Shown one piece after another: positions 25,066 to 35,469 of a stretch of DNA of 64,000 bases (the first letter of the stretch is position 1; each line of letters begins with the position of its first letter). The translations under genes were made by a program, and so were the position numbers. Source of the stretch: Diadophis punctatus similis. Its lineage: Eukaryota > Chordata > Lepidosauria > Squamata > Dipsadidae. The DNA is taken from the NCBI GenBank assembly GCA_023053685.1, contig JALIGW010000001.1, forward strand, positions 230,318,434 to 230,382,433, in the 5' to 3' direction. Below the pieces are notes generated by a model. That model made no database searches and was not told the origin of the DNA. It saw only the letters and a list, made by a program, of their open reading frames with translations.

Positions 25066-25475
25066 TCTTCTGCCTGGAAATAAAATAATCTAATCTCCCT
25101 ATATTGAACCCTATATTGGTTCAAACTTGTTGTGCAGTATCAGTAATATGCTTGTACGGCTTCACTATGGTGCACCATTTCTTTGTATTGGTTTATATAT
25201 TATTTCATTGCAGCCTTGTCACTTTAAGAGATTTAGGATGGCAGACCTTGTTCAATTGTTATTCCCTTTAATAATCCTGTAAAATAAGTTAGACCATGAA
25301 CGACTAATGAAAGCCCTGTTGGTTCTCTAAATCTGCATGTCATAGCTGCATTATCCTTATCTCTTTTTCAGCTACCTTCTAATTATATCCTCCTGTATCC
25401 AGTTCATACTTCCTTATACTGATACATATATATTAATGGTATATGTGTGTGGTTCTGTTGGTGGGCATATCCAAG
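25066..25475. other. Unique sequence, nothing recognised
   Basis: No repeat ends or homologous frames. Confidence 0.4.
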
Positions 25476-25706
25476 TAGCAATAGCACTTAGACTTATATA
25501 CCACTTCACAATGCTTTACAGCCCTCTCTAAGCAGTTTACAGCTACAGCATCAACATATTGCCCCCAACAATCTGGGTCCTCGAAAGGATGGAAGGCTGA
25601 GTCAACCTTGAGCGTGGTGAGAATTGAACTGACAAATTTCAGGCAGCTGGCAGTCAGCAGAAGTAGCCTGCAGTACTGCACTCTAACCACTGCACCACCG
25701 CAGCTC
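25476..25706 (-). mobile_element. Sauria-type SINE, minus strand
   Basis: The minus-strand order is GAGCTGCGGTGGTGCAGTGG head, the GCAGTACTGCAGGCTAC region, a shortened body, TAAACTGCTTAGAGAGGGC, and a tail ending in GCTATTGCTA. Part of the body (around GGTAAAATGAGG) is deleted. Confidence 0.92.
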
Positions 25707-26369
25707 GAAATAGAAGTAGTCTAGGGCACCTTTACATATCTTGTGCCAATTCCCCGGCAAGCCTGGATGTTTCACATGAATAAAGGACACAAGGAATTCT
25801 GCACAAAGTGGATCCAGGATTCCCAAAGGCTCCGATTGTTGTATTTGGCATTAAAACTTTGAATTAGCAAAATATGCCCTGAGGACAAGAGTGTACTTAT
25901 AATTCCAGGTTACAATTAAGGGATGCAAATGTCTCTAGCAATTTATAGGTTGAGTTATGATTCCAGAAATGTGTGAACAATTCTAAAAATCAAAAGTTAA
26001 TAAAATAAATCACCCTTCAGAGAGTGAAGCTCCATGGCTTCACCATAAGTTCTTGCATCATATTTTGATAGATTAAGAAAAATATAATACGATTGATGTG
26101 TACAATTTACCAAGTGTCTTGTAAAGGGAAAAGGAAAGAATTCATATTTTAAATTACATTAAGTCTTAAAAGTAATATCTGTTCCATTCTTCTATTTTTA
26201 TTATTTTACGTTGTTCTTTTTCTTTTATTCTTGTCTAATTGATTGTGATAGTTTACAAATATGTTTTACTAATTAATATTGTCATATGGCCATACTGTAT
26301 TGGTCTTTAGTTAAATATCTTTTATCCCTTGTATATATTTATACATATCCCTTGATATGTATAACAGGA
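25707..26369. other. Unique AT-rich sequence, nothing recognised
   Basis: No repeat boundaries or homologous frames. Confidence 0.4.
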
Positions 26370-26445
26370 TAACAGAACAACAGAGTTAGAAGGCACCTTG
26401 GAGGTCTTCTAGTCCAATCCTCTGCCTAAGCAGGAAACCCTATAC

Positions 26446-26977
26446 CCGTGATGGCGAACCTATGGCACGCGTGCCACAGGTGCCACGCGGAGCCATAGCG
26501 GAGGGCACGCGAGCGTTGCCCACCGGCAAACAGGAAGTGCGGAAAAACGCACTTCCAGTTTGCCGGTGAGCTGTTTTTTGCACTCCGGAGGGTTCAGGGA
26601 AGCTTCCTGAAGCCCCGGAATGCAAAAAACAGCAAAACGGGCAAACCGGAAGTGCGTTTTCTGCACTTCCGGTTTGCCCATTTTGCCATTTTTTTGCATT
26701 CCGGGGCTTCAGGAAGCTTCCCTGAACCCTCCGGAGTGCAAAAAATGGCAAAATGGCAAACCGGAAGTGTGGAAAACGCCCTTCCGGTTTGCCCGTTTTG
26801 CTGTTTTTTGCATTCCGTGGCTTCAGGAAGCTTCCCTGAACCCTCCAGAGTGCAAAAAACAGCTCACCGGCAAACCGGAAGTGCGTTTTTCCGCACTTCC
26901 GGTTTGCCCATTGTGCGCATGCGTGGGGGGGGGCAATGGGCGTGGGCACGCGAACCAGAAAAGGTTCGCCATCACTG
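26446..26977. mobile_element. hAT MITE, CAGTGATGGCGAACC family, copy 2
   Basis: The ends CCGTGATGGCGAACC and GGTTCGCCATCACTG are flanked by exact 8-bp duplications CCCTATAC (26438-26445 and 26978-26985). The 532-bp interior repeats a palindromic unit built from CCGGAAGTGC and GCACTTCCGG three to four times. Five exact CCGGAAGTG/CACTTCCGG 9-mers are present (26646, 26664, 26761, 26875, 26894). It does not code for a transposase. Open frames of up to 303 residues across it are compositional. Confidence 0.93.
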
Positions 26978-26985
26978 CCCTATAC

Positions 26986-27389
26986 CCATGATGGCGAACC
27001 TATGGCACGTGTGCCACAAGTGGCACGCGGAGCCATATCTGAGGGCACGTGAGGCGTTGCCCTATATCAGCTCCAGCGCACATGTGTCCTCTGGCCAGCT
27101 GATTTCCGGCCTTCCGGAGGGCGGGGGAGACTGTTTTCGCCTTCCCCAGGCTTCAGGAAAGCCTCTTGAAGCCTGGGGAGGGCAAAAAACAGGCCAACGG
27201 ACCTACTGGAAGACTGGAGGCTTCTGTGAGGTCTGCGCACATGCGTCGGGGGAGCAGCGGGGGGGGGGGTGTTGTGCACACATGCATGAGGGGGAGGGCA
27301 TTGCATTATGGGTGTGGGCACGTGCGCCAGCACTATCACGCACGTGCACGCCCTTTTGCCACTCGAGCAAAAAAGGTTCGCCATCACTG
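26986..27389. mobile_element. hAT MITE, CAGTGATGGCGAACC family, copy 3, abutting copy 2
   Basis: The ends CCATGATGGCGAACC and GGTTCGCCATCACTG are present, and the element starts right after the 8-bp duplication of copy 2. On its left the flank is CCCTATAC, but the right flank (CAAACTGC) does not match it. The 404-bp interior is different from copy 2 (GCCTTCCGG and GCCTGGGGAGGG words, a G run near 27259), so it is a different subfamily. Confidence 0.88.
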
Positions 27390-27565
27390 CAAACTGCAAA
27401 TTTTTGTTCACTCTTCTTAAAATCCTCCAGTGTTGGAGCACCCACAACTTCTGGAGGCAAGTTGTTCCACCGGTTGATTGTTTTAACTGTCAGGAAATTT
27501 CTCCTTACTTTTACATTGGTTCTCTCCTTGATTAATTTCCATCCATCTGTCTTGTTATTTTGATA

Positions 27566-28420
27566 TCACCTGTCTTGTTACAATAATACTATATGACTAA
27601 TGTAATAATGCCTTCATGAATGTCTATCATATTGGGTACTTTCCATTTTCATTTCAATTGCAAGCAAGATTATTTCTACAACATTCTCCAGTGCCACGCT
27701 ATCTCTTGGAATGATGCATCAATGAATGAGAAAATACCGTAGTTTCTTAAACGTTAAGAGGGTTATTACTATGTGGTGTACTGTGTGGTGTACTGTGTGG
27801 TGAGGAATGGTGCTATTTTAAGAAAGCATCTGAAGTTCTTTAGCACACTCTTCAAAATTGAATTATGCTTCCTATTAGACACTGTTTTCTTGAAGACAAC
27901 TTATTCCTTGGAGCTTGCTAAGAAAATGTGTTGTAAGAAGATGCAAAGAGAAGGAGAGAGAGCAAGGGGTCAAAACCTTGCTTTGATAGTGACACAGATA
28001 ATTAGTTATTGAGTAGTTAGTATAGAAGTTAATGGCTGCTTAAGAGAGACATCACAGGGCACTGAGGCTGTTGTGAAATTAATTAATCCTGAAGTAGCAT
28101 TTATATTTGCCAACTCCCTCTCTCCAACCTCCCTATAAATGTGCCTAATGCCACTTGGCACCAATTCCATCATCTCCTGAATCTCTATCCTTTCAGGCAC
28201 TGTTGAGATTTAGAAGAACTGATAAGACAGAGAAGACGGAATTCATTGATGTAGGGCAGTTAATAATAACTGGACAGCTGATTATCTGTGATTATCTCCG
28301 TAACACCATCAGTTATCACTACTTTAAACATGCCATTTGCTGCTTTAAGGCAAGGAGAGTTTTAGGAAGAAAGGAAGAAGTTTCCACCTGATGCCTTTGG
28401 ACCTTGTCAATTCCGAGGGG
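27566..28420. other. Unique sequence with a small tandem repeat
   Basis: A 13-base unit, GTGTACTGTGTGG, is repeated about 2.5 times at 27770-27802. No gene or element is recognised in the rest. Confidence 0.45.
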
Positions 28421-29290
28421 TGTTTATTTATTTATTTATTTATTGGTATTTCTTATATGCCGCCCAACTCCCGGAGGACTCCGGGCGGCGTACAACAGAA
28501 AAAATACAAGAAACCAATATAAGCATTTAAAACAGATATAAACATTAAAAACCATAATCTTAAAAACATTTAATATCAATTTGACTTCATACATACTTGG
28601 GGGTGAGCTCAGATGGATTACGCTCTACCCCCTGCCTGCAGGAAAAGCCATGTCTTAACAGCTTTCCAGAAGGCCAGCAGGGTGGGGATAGTTCGGGTCT
28701 CTGGGGGAAGTTGGTTCCAGAGCACGGGGCCTGCCACAGAGAAGGCTCTCCCCCTAGGGCCCGCCAGGCGACATTGCTTAGCCGATGGGACCTGGAGGAG
28801 GCCAACTCTGTGGGCCCTAACCGGTCGAAGGGAAGTGTGAGGCAGAATGTGGTCCCGGAGATAACCTGGTCCTAAGCCATGAAGGGCTTTAAAGATGGTG
28901 ATCAACACCTTGAATTGGACCCGGAGACCAATGGGCAACCAGTGCAGCTGGCGGAGTAAGGGTGTCACGTGGGTGTACCTTGGCACACCCACCACAGCAC
29001 GCGCAGCCGCATTTTGCACCAACTGAAGTCTCCGGATACTCTTCAAGGGTAGCCCCATGTAGAGCGCGTTGCAGTAGTCCAGGCGCGAGGTGACAAGGGC
29101 ATGAGTGACCGTGAGTAGAGCCTCCTTCTCCAAGTATGGCCGCAACTGGTGCACCAGGCGAACCTGTGCAAAGGCCCCCCTAGCCACAGCAGAGAGATGG
29201 TGATCCAATTTTAGCTGTGGATCTAGGAGGACCCCCAAGTTGCGAGCCTGATCCGAGGGGGTCAGTTTCGCTCCCTCGAACGAAACGTGA
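28421..29290 (-). mobile_element. CR1-like LINE, 5'-truncated, minus strand
   Basis: The element ends on the left in a TTTA tail (28421-28444), preceded by a conserved 3' untranslated region (CCGCCCAACTCCCGGAGGAC). The ORF2 C-terminal half lies at 28618-29238. The 5' truncation is near 29290, at a small palindrome-like patch (ACACTACGTG/CACGTAGTG). Degraded copies of the same family are at 5777, 45418 and 54061-55075. Confidence 0.9.
28618..29238 (-). pseudogene. CR1-like ORF2 reverse transcriptase, C-terminal fragment
   Basis: An uninterrupted 206-residue frame covers the region after the reverse transcriptase catalytic core. It starts GVLLDPQLKLDHHLSAVAR and contains LDYCNALYMGLP, LQLVQNAAARAV, LHWLPI and WNQLPPETR, a run typical of CR1/L2-clade LINE proteins. 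The endonuclease and the YxDD catalytic motif lie upstream and are missing. The frame being open suggests a relatively young copy. It is a remnant, not a host gene, and cannot move by itself. Confidence 0.9.
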
Positions 29291-29619
29291 ACACTACGTG
29301 TTCACGTAGTGACCAAGAATGTGATATACGGTATCCTTTCAGCACTTGTCATTCAAGGCCTCAAGGGTCTTCCCGTAATAATATGCTGTGAATTTAAACC
29401 CGTTCAGCCTTTGATGGCTCGGTTTCTCCCTCTCATTAGGAGCAATCATGTCTATTTGACAAGAGTTAAATATCTCCTGCCTATTAAAATTTCTGTTATG
29501 ACTGTTCTCATAATGAACTGCATTTTTGTAGACAGAAAAAGCTGAGAAATATTAGAAGAATTTGGGCACATGTAAGCTGTGAGTATCTGGAATCTGCATG
29601 TCAGCTTGCTCCTCCTTGT

Positions 29620-29976
29620 ATAGGGATGCGGTGGCTCAGTGGCTAAGACACTGAGCTTGTTGATCAAAAGGTCGGCAGTTCAGCGGTTTGAATCCCTGGT
29701 GCCGCATAACGGGGTGAGCTCTTGTTACTTGTCCCAGCTTCTGCCAACCTAGCAGTTCGAAAGCAGGTAAAAAATGCAAGTAGAAAAATAGGGACCATCT
29801 TTGGTGGGAAGGTAACAGCATTCCGTGCACCTTTGGCATTTTGTCATGCCGGCCACATGACCACGGAGACATCTTTGGACAGCGCTGGCTCTTTGGCTTT
29901 GAAATGGAGATGAGCACCGCCCTTAGAGTCGGGAACGACTAGCACATATGTGTGAGGGGAACCTTTACCTTTACTT
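29620..29976 (+). mobile_element. tRNA-derived SINE with ACCTTT tail and 47-bp flanking repeats
   Basis: A tRNA-like head (GGATGCGGTGGCTCAGTGGC, B box-like GGTTTGAATCCC) is followed by a body with CATGCCGGCCACATGACCAC and GTCGGGAACGACTAGCAC, and a tail of AACCTTTACCTTTAC. It is a different family from the Sauria SINE. The flanks are 47-bp direct repeats (29573-29619 and 29977-30023) with three mismatches, much longer than the usual 8-20 bp. Confidence 0.9.
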
Positions 29977-30023
29977 TAAGCTATGAGTATCTGGAATCTG
30001 AATGTCAGCTTGTTCCTCCTTGT

Positions 30024-30956
30024 CTGTGACTCAGGTTCTCATAAGAAGCTTTATCAATTGATAGACCAAACTATGAAACTAAAGTCACATAGGACAATAT
30101 TGCTTTTTTAAAAAATAAAATAAAAGCATAGTAACAGAACTTTCCAAGTCTGAATGCACTTTCCCCCATCCCTTCCTCTAACTCCATGAGAACTGGGGGG
30201 AGAGGATATCTGAGACATTTTCTAAGATTACAGTTCTGCCCCCAGACTCAGGTTTCTTTTATCTCACTGTTGTCTTGGTAGCATCTCTTCCTCCTGTCTC
30301 TCAAGGCTATTCTCAATGCCCACTCTAGCCTCCAGCTGAGGTTAAAGATTTATTTAGCCAACATTCTGTTTCCCTCTAGGCTCTGTCAAGTTTTTCCAGG
30401 GAAATTTAACAATTTCTAGGATGCTTATACTGCCATCTGCATTGGATACATTGGCATCCATAAGAGAGAAGCAATTTTCTCCAGCATCTAGGCTTCTTAG
30501 TTAAAAGAAGAAACAGTCTCTATCCTTTTGAGAAATTGAGATATAAGGGAATTATGATGTGTTTTTTTCTGCCCCTTTTTTTTACTACTAAAGGTCTGTT
30601 CCCTAGGGAGAAGAATTTACTATTATATTAGAACAAGGAAGCAAAAATCAGAAACCCAAACTGTGATCGGAATGGGACAGTTTGTTTCGTATCCTTGGCC
30701 GCCCCACCTACTCCATGGGCTTTCCTCCCTCGGGTGATTCTCCGCTGACTGTTCTCCTTGGCTGACATGCCCCCGCCAATTCGCCCTGGGCAATGGGTCA
30801 CGTCTCCTCCATCCCACACGCTTCAGCATGGCCCATTCACAGGAGGACGGTTCCTCCTTGGTTTTTTGTCACCCAGGACAGTTAGGCACCAACCAATTGG
30901 CTAGCTTCCAATGCAAGCAGCCTTTTTAGGAGAAGGAATGGGAGGGGATAGCCTCC
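30024..30956. other. Unique sequence, GC-rich towards the right
   Basis: AT-rich to about 30640, then a GC-richer segment with a CCAAT box in CCAACCAATTGG (30889-30900). No element or frame is recognised. See the separate regulatory entry for 30640-31070. Confidence 0.4.
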
Positions 30957-31070
30957 CTCCCTCCCTCCCTCCCTCCCTCCCTCTCTCTCTCTCTCTCTCT
31001 CTCCCTCTCTCCCTCCTCTCCCCCCCTTTGGAGTACGGATAAAAAGGTGCCCTAAAGCGTGGAATTCTGC
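30640..31070 (+). promoter_or_regulatory. Promoter-like GC-rich patch (candidate only)
   Basis: The patch has a CCAAT box at 30892-30896, a pyrimidine tract, and a TATA-like GGATAAAAAGG at 31038-31048, about 150 bases downstream. It stands out from the AT-rich surroundings, but no coding exon or donor follows that I can identify. It could also be part of an unrecognised LTR. Low confidence. Confidence 0.25.
30957..31026 (+). repeat. (CCCT)n/(CT)n pyrimidine tract
   Basis: A 70-base polypyrimidine run starts with seven to eight CCCT units, then CT units, and ends in a C run. Such mirror-like tracts can adopt triplex structure. Nothing more can be said. Confidence 0.95.
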
Positions 31071-31075
31071 AATTC

Positions 31076-31144
31076 GATTCCTGATGAGGAATCCTGATTA
31101 TTCCTCATCAGGAATCTGATGATGATGATGATGATAATGATGAT
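31076..31144 (+). repeat. Perfect 17-bp inverted repeat followed by (TGA)n
   Basis: GATTCCTGATGAGGAAT (31076-31092) and its exact reverse complement (31100-31116) are separated by seven bases. A TGA-rich array of about nine units follows to 31144. The role is unknown. It may be a hairpin grown by slippage at the trinucleotide repeat. Confidence 0.85.
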
Positions 31145-31604
31145 GGGCGAAAACTTTTAGAAAAACTCAGGACTTCTGGAAGAAGCAAGGTTTTTTTAAG
31201 CAAAAGCCTCGCTTTTACTTCTTGTTCTGCATGTTTTAGTCCCAAGAAAATGCCACCGTCCCTTTCAAACAACTGGAATCAAACATAACCTCCAAGTCCC
31301 ATAAAATCCTCAAAAGCAAAACAATAATGAAATAAAACCCAAAGGAGGGAGAGGAATAAGCCCAGGCTAGAGGAAATGGCGGTGGCAGGGGTGGTGGGCT
31401 TCCCCTACAGAATGGGTGTACTAGATGGGTGTACCCCTAATAGAAGGTGTGGGGTTGTGGGCGTTCCACTGGACAGAAGGCGCGTATTTAGATCGGATCC
31501 CGAAGCACCCTCTCTGACTTTCTCTTTGTGGCATGTGTGTCCATCGTGTTCCTAGATTCACATGGAGCGGGGGGGGGGGTGCCATGCAGAGGAAGGCATA
31601 GATA
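31145..31604. other. Unique sequence, nothing recognised
   Basis: A short duplication GATGGGTGTACCCCTA-like near 31410-31440 is the only structure noted, together with a G run at 31569. Confidence 0.4.
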
Positions 31605-31695
31605 GTCATTGACTTATGACCACAATTGAGTCTAAAATTTTGTTGCTAAGCAAGAGTGTTGTTAAGTGAGTTTCACCACATTTTACTCAATCCAT
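31605..31695. mobile_element. End fragment of the TA-flanked MITE family
   Basis: The words TAGTCATTGACTTATGACC, CAATTGAGTC and GTTGTTAAGTGAG match one end of the family at 60795-61159. The rest is missing. Confidence 0.65.
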
Positions 31696-32901
31696 GACAT
31701 CTCCTGGCTCTAACAGTCAAGTGCAAAAAATTAACCAGGGGATTGTGGCGGAGGGGGGGGGGGATAGGGGACGCCTCCTTTTCGACTTTAATTTTCTCTT
31801 CCTTCACTCAGAAATGTTGCTTCCATAGATCGGTATTTTTTCCTCTTTGTTTAAAGGTTATTGAAATACCCAATTTAGAAAAATATTTTTTCACCAATTT
31901 GACACTGTCAAACCTTATCTGTTTTTCTTTTATTCAGGGAGAAAAATTAATATATGGGATCTGAGTAATTGGTAGTATAAACCCAGAAGAAATATTAACT
32001 TAAACTGTAATTGACTATTTACTTCAGCACATGTTAATTGCAGAATTTGTTCTAGCATGTGATCAAAATAATCGTTCCCTGGGAGAGGGGAGTGTTCATA
32101 TAGTTATTAGTTTCATAATTAAACATTATAAATATTTCTAGGTTCATTTGCTTATGGCTGCATTACTAGAGGTTTTAAATCACATTGTAATACATCCTTT
32201 TTTCTGGATTGATCCAAGTGTTAGCTTTTCTGCTATTTAATCAGAGACAGAATATGGTACAGTTCTAATAAGCAGATTTTAGCCTGGCATACTCTGTTCT
32301 TCCTTACATCCCAAATAAATACCAAATATAAATACCGGTACTGAATCAGCAAGACAGACTTAAATATATATTCACATTTGACTCTAAATTGCATTTTTAA
32401 ATTCATGATTTCTTGAGTAAGTCTCAGTTGGGTTCATATATTGTACTAAGCCATAAATCTTGGTTTGCAAATGCTCAGTCTGGGTTCATACATCATATAA
32501 AACTGAATAAGCTATATTTTGACTTAGCATGGTATATGGCCCTCTCAATTGTGGCTTGTTCCCAAAAAAATGTATGCTTTTGTAATTATGGGAATATTGG
32601 GCCATATTCATACGCTTTCCATTCAGGGGAGCCTGTACCATCCTGTTTATGGTAGGAGTCAGCCACACAAGGAAGACTGTTCCTTCACTTCAAAGTACAG
32701 CCTTCACGTTGGGAATGCTCAGGGAGGAATTTTTTCCTGGTTGTCGAGTAGCCGAAAGCTCCAATTTGCAGGTTCCTTGATGACTTCAAGGTTGTGTAAT
32801 TGAATATCAGAAGCATTGTTTTAAGCACATATATGTGCAAATCTTAATCTTGGCATTTTTGTTGTTCAAAAGGGAAGACAGAGAAGGGATTAAATTCAAT
32901 G
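31696..32901. other. Unique AT-rich sequence, nothing recognised
   Basis: A G run sits near 31752. No repeat ends or domains are recognised. Confidence 0.4.
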
Positions 32902-32907
32902 GCCTCC

Positions 32908-33822
32908 ATTGTGTAGTGGGCTTCAGTAGCAAGAAGCAGACCAGCATAGTTACAACAGCATTTATTGACTCAAAACTGGAACTGAGAAACCGCAGGCAAT
33001 TCCCTGTAATTTATACTCTGGGCCCACAGGGCCTTAACCAGTGGTGGGTTCCTACCGGTGCGGTCCACTCTATAGCAGCGGTAGCGGTCCGCTGGTGATG
33101 TCACAGTACCGGTGCGGTCAGTTGCCGGTGCCTGGGCGTCGCCATTTTTTTTAAAAAAAAAATTTTTTAAATTTTCTTCTGCGCATGCCCAGAAGCCGAG
33201 CTTCCGGCACTGTGCATGAGCTGCCTTCCTACCCCACAGTGAGTCCAAGTAGGGGAGGATGGCTGAGGGAGCGTATGAGAAGCTGAAAGAACGAGGGGCA
33301 GGAGCTATCTCCATTCCCCTCCCTTCAGCAATCCGAGAAGCCACAAAGGCGCGGTGATGATCCCAGGCATTTTTGCACGTTCAAGGCTTCTCGAGCTGCT
33401 GAGGGGAGGGGGAATGGGCGGCAGGACCTATCTCAGTTCCCCTCCCTTCAGCAGTCCAAGAAGTCACGAACTTTGTATGCAAAGATTTTCATGTAAGGTA
33501 TAAAATAGCAAAAATAGTAGTAACATCTCTCTGAAATAACTAATATATGACCAGCAAGCCACACCCACCTGGTCACATGGCCGGCAAGCTACACCCACCC
33601 AGTCACATGGCTGGCATGCCACACCCACAGAGTGGTAGTAAAAAAATTAGGAACCCGCCCCTGGCCTTAACCAATTATAATACTTGAAAAAGCCCACCCA
33701 AATATGAATGTTCTTAATTTCCCTCCAAAACAGTTGGAGTTAACACTTAGGGTCATCTAAAGGTTAGTTTCACTTTAGCAGGGCTTAACACAACTACCGG
33801 TATATATATTCAATACATAACA
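32908..33822 (-). mobile_element. Candidate solo LTR, split by a hAT MITE
   Basis: On the minus strand the sequence starts TGTTATGTATTG. A TATA-like AGAGTATAAAT lies near 33019-33009, and an AATAAA signal near 32966-32961. It ends CCCACTACACAAT. The six bases GCCTCC lie at both edges (32902-32907 and 33823-33828) and may be the target duplication. Without the MITE the LTR is about 282 bp. No internal retroviral or Gypsy coding sequence is here, so the superfamily stays open. Confidence 0.5.
33039..33663. mobile_element. hAT MITE, CAGTGGTGGGTT family, copy 3
   Basis: The ends CAGTGGTGGGTTCCTACCGG and GGAACCCGCCCCTG have exact 8-bp flanks GCCTTAAC (33031-33038 and 33664-33671). The 625-bp interior has no coding capacity. 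It has CACACCCAC and CACATGGCCGGC repeats near 33550-33630. It lies inside the candidate LTR and is therefore younger. Confidence 0.93.
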
Positions 33823-33828
33823 GCCTCC

Positions 33829-35071
33829 TTGCATTGGCCATTCCTTTAAATTTCATTTGCAGTGTTTCCTCTGTGGAAGTAATTCATTCTCTGTTTATAA
33901 AATGTAGCATTTTAAAAATTAGGAAGGAAGAGGGCTTTGCCCATCTTAAACGTGTACAAAATTTGCCCCTGATTTTGAAGTTTTTGGACAGGCCCAAATA
34001 AAGGCTTTTTATTAACTAGCAGCTATAGATGCTAATAGAAATGTTGTGATCTAAATACTAATATATGCTACATTTTCCCTTTAAAAAGTATGTATTAGAA
34101 GCATTTTATATACAATGCTGGCCATTAAAATAATAATAGCCAAATTAGTCTGGTTCTTAGGTTTCTCCCTCCCCTCCTTTTTTCTTTTCCATCTTTATTT
34201 AATAAAATTCAGTTCAGATTCTCACTTCTGTTCAGCTATGAAGTTATTTGGATTTGAGCCTAAGTGTAATAATATAATTTTGAGGGGGAAACCTTTTTGG
34301 TACTGCAGGGAATCCTACGACGGGGAAGATATGGGATCATCTCTGCAGAAAAATGTGAGTCGAAACTTTGCAGCTGCTGGGTTTGTAAAGCAAGTCAAGC
34401 TTGCAACCTCCGTCTCTGCAGAGAGTCTCCCCCTACAGACACATTCCTGGGGGAGAAAAGCAGGACTTGGATGTTTTGTAGGAGCCTTTCTAGCAAGTTA
34501 ATCAAGCTGAGATAATGTTGTAATTGAAGGGGTAAACAGAGGTCAATTGCAAATAAAAGATAAAACAAGTGCCCAGAGAGATAAGTAACTAGAAGGGCTG
34601 AAAACCAGGAAATGAAGCAAAACCAGATTGGGGCAAAGTGAAAATGTGAGGTTGTCAGATGCACTCAGAGGCTTGCGTTTTCTTAGAGGCAAATGAAAGG
34701 AAATACATGAGAAATATTATTGCATCTTATGTATCCTGCTACCCTCCCATTTTTTTTTAAAGGAAAAGGAATAAACAATTGCACGACATACATACAGTAC
34801 AGTGTGATTAGGGACTTTAATTTTTATTGTTGTGATCACAATAAATATGTTTCACTCTCTGATGGAGAGAAGTATCCAGTAGTGACATTGGTGGCCTTCT
34901 TCTCGGAGCAATCATTGTGTTCCTGTCCACTGCAACCATTGCACAGGGAAAGATGAGCCTTCTTGCTTTCACACCATGGTCCAGATTCAGATGCTCAGTT
35001 TCTACTATCACAGCTAATGGTTGCTCTTGCTGTAATGGGGATTCCCCCGCCCCCCGTGATAGAATGCGGAA
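33829..35071. other. Unique sequence, nothing recognised
   Basis: A short GC-richer segment at 34300-34500 has a 128-residue open frame ending near 34501 (CTGCAG motifs, no known domain). There is no evidence that it is expressed. Confidence 0.4.
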
Positions 35072-35312
35072 ATAGCAATAGCAATAGCAATAGCATTTAG
35101 AATTATACCGCTTTACAGCCCTCTCTAAGCACTTTACAGAGTCCACATATTGCCCCCAACAAGCCGGGTCCTCATTTTACCCACCTCGGAAGGATGGAAG
35201 GATGAGTCAGCCTTGAGCCTGGTGAGATTCAATCTGTCAAACTGCTGGCAGCCGGCAGGTAGCAGAAGTAGCCTGCAGTACTGCATTCTAACCACTGTGC
35301 CACCACGGTTCG
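35072..35312 (-). mobile_element. Sauria-type SINE, minus strand
   Basis: Read on the minus strand, the head is GAACCGTGGTGGCACAGTGG, followed by GCAGTACTGCAGGCTAC, the ACTCATCCTTCCATCC body, and a tail with four TGCTAT units. It shows a few deletions in the 3' part. Confidence 0.93.
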
Positions 35313-35469
35313 TCTTACAAATAGGATGCTATGTGTGTGTTTTTCTCACAGAGCTCTCACTGCGTTAATAGAAAATGAACAGGAAGAGAAAAGAACAAGT
35401 AAGTGAAAAATGATGGCAAAAGTGAAGGATTTGACAACTCCTTGCTTGTTTTTTATCAGAGGAGTTGTG

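Larger units (their letters stand above)
26370..27565 (-). mobile_element. CR1 LINE 3' end (minus strand), split by two MITEs
   Basis: The minus strand shows the usual CR1 end: AAGGAGAAATTTCC, GTTGTGGGTGCTCC, CTGCTTAGGCAGAGG, TTGGACTAGAAGACC and GTTCTGTTATCC. The same order occurs on the plus strand at 41545-41785. Two hAT MITEs occupy 26446-27389, so only about 250 bases of CR1 remain. The large open frames in this region run through the MITEs and are not genes. Confidence 0.85.

Noticed and set aside
26440..26949. 169-residue minus-strand frame
   Set aside because: It is the reverse reading of the same palindromic MITE units, not an independent protein.
26652..27563. 303-residue open frame on the + strand
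   Set aside because: It runs across two GC-rich hAT MITEs and a CR1 end. The repeated 'LPVCPFC' and 'SGSFPEPS' segments are the translated MITE units, also present at 2888-3237. No host domain.
34115..34501. 128-residue frame
   Set aside because: No domain, no splice context, and composition as in the surroundings. It could be a real unknown exon, but nothing supports it.
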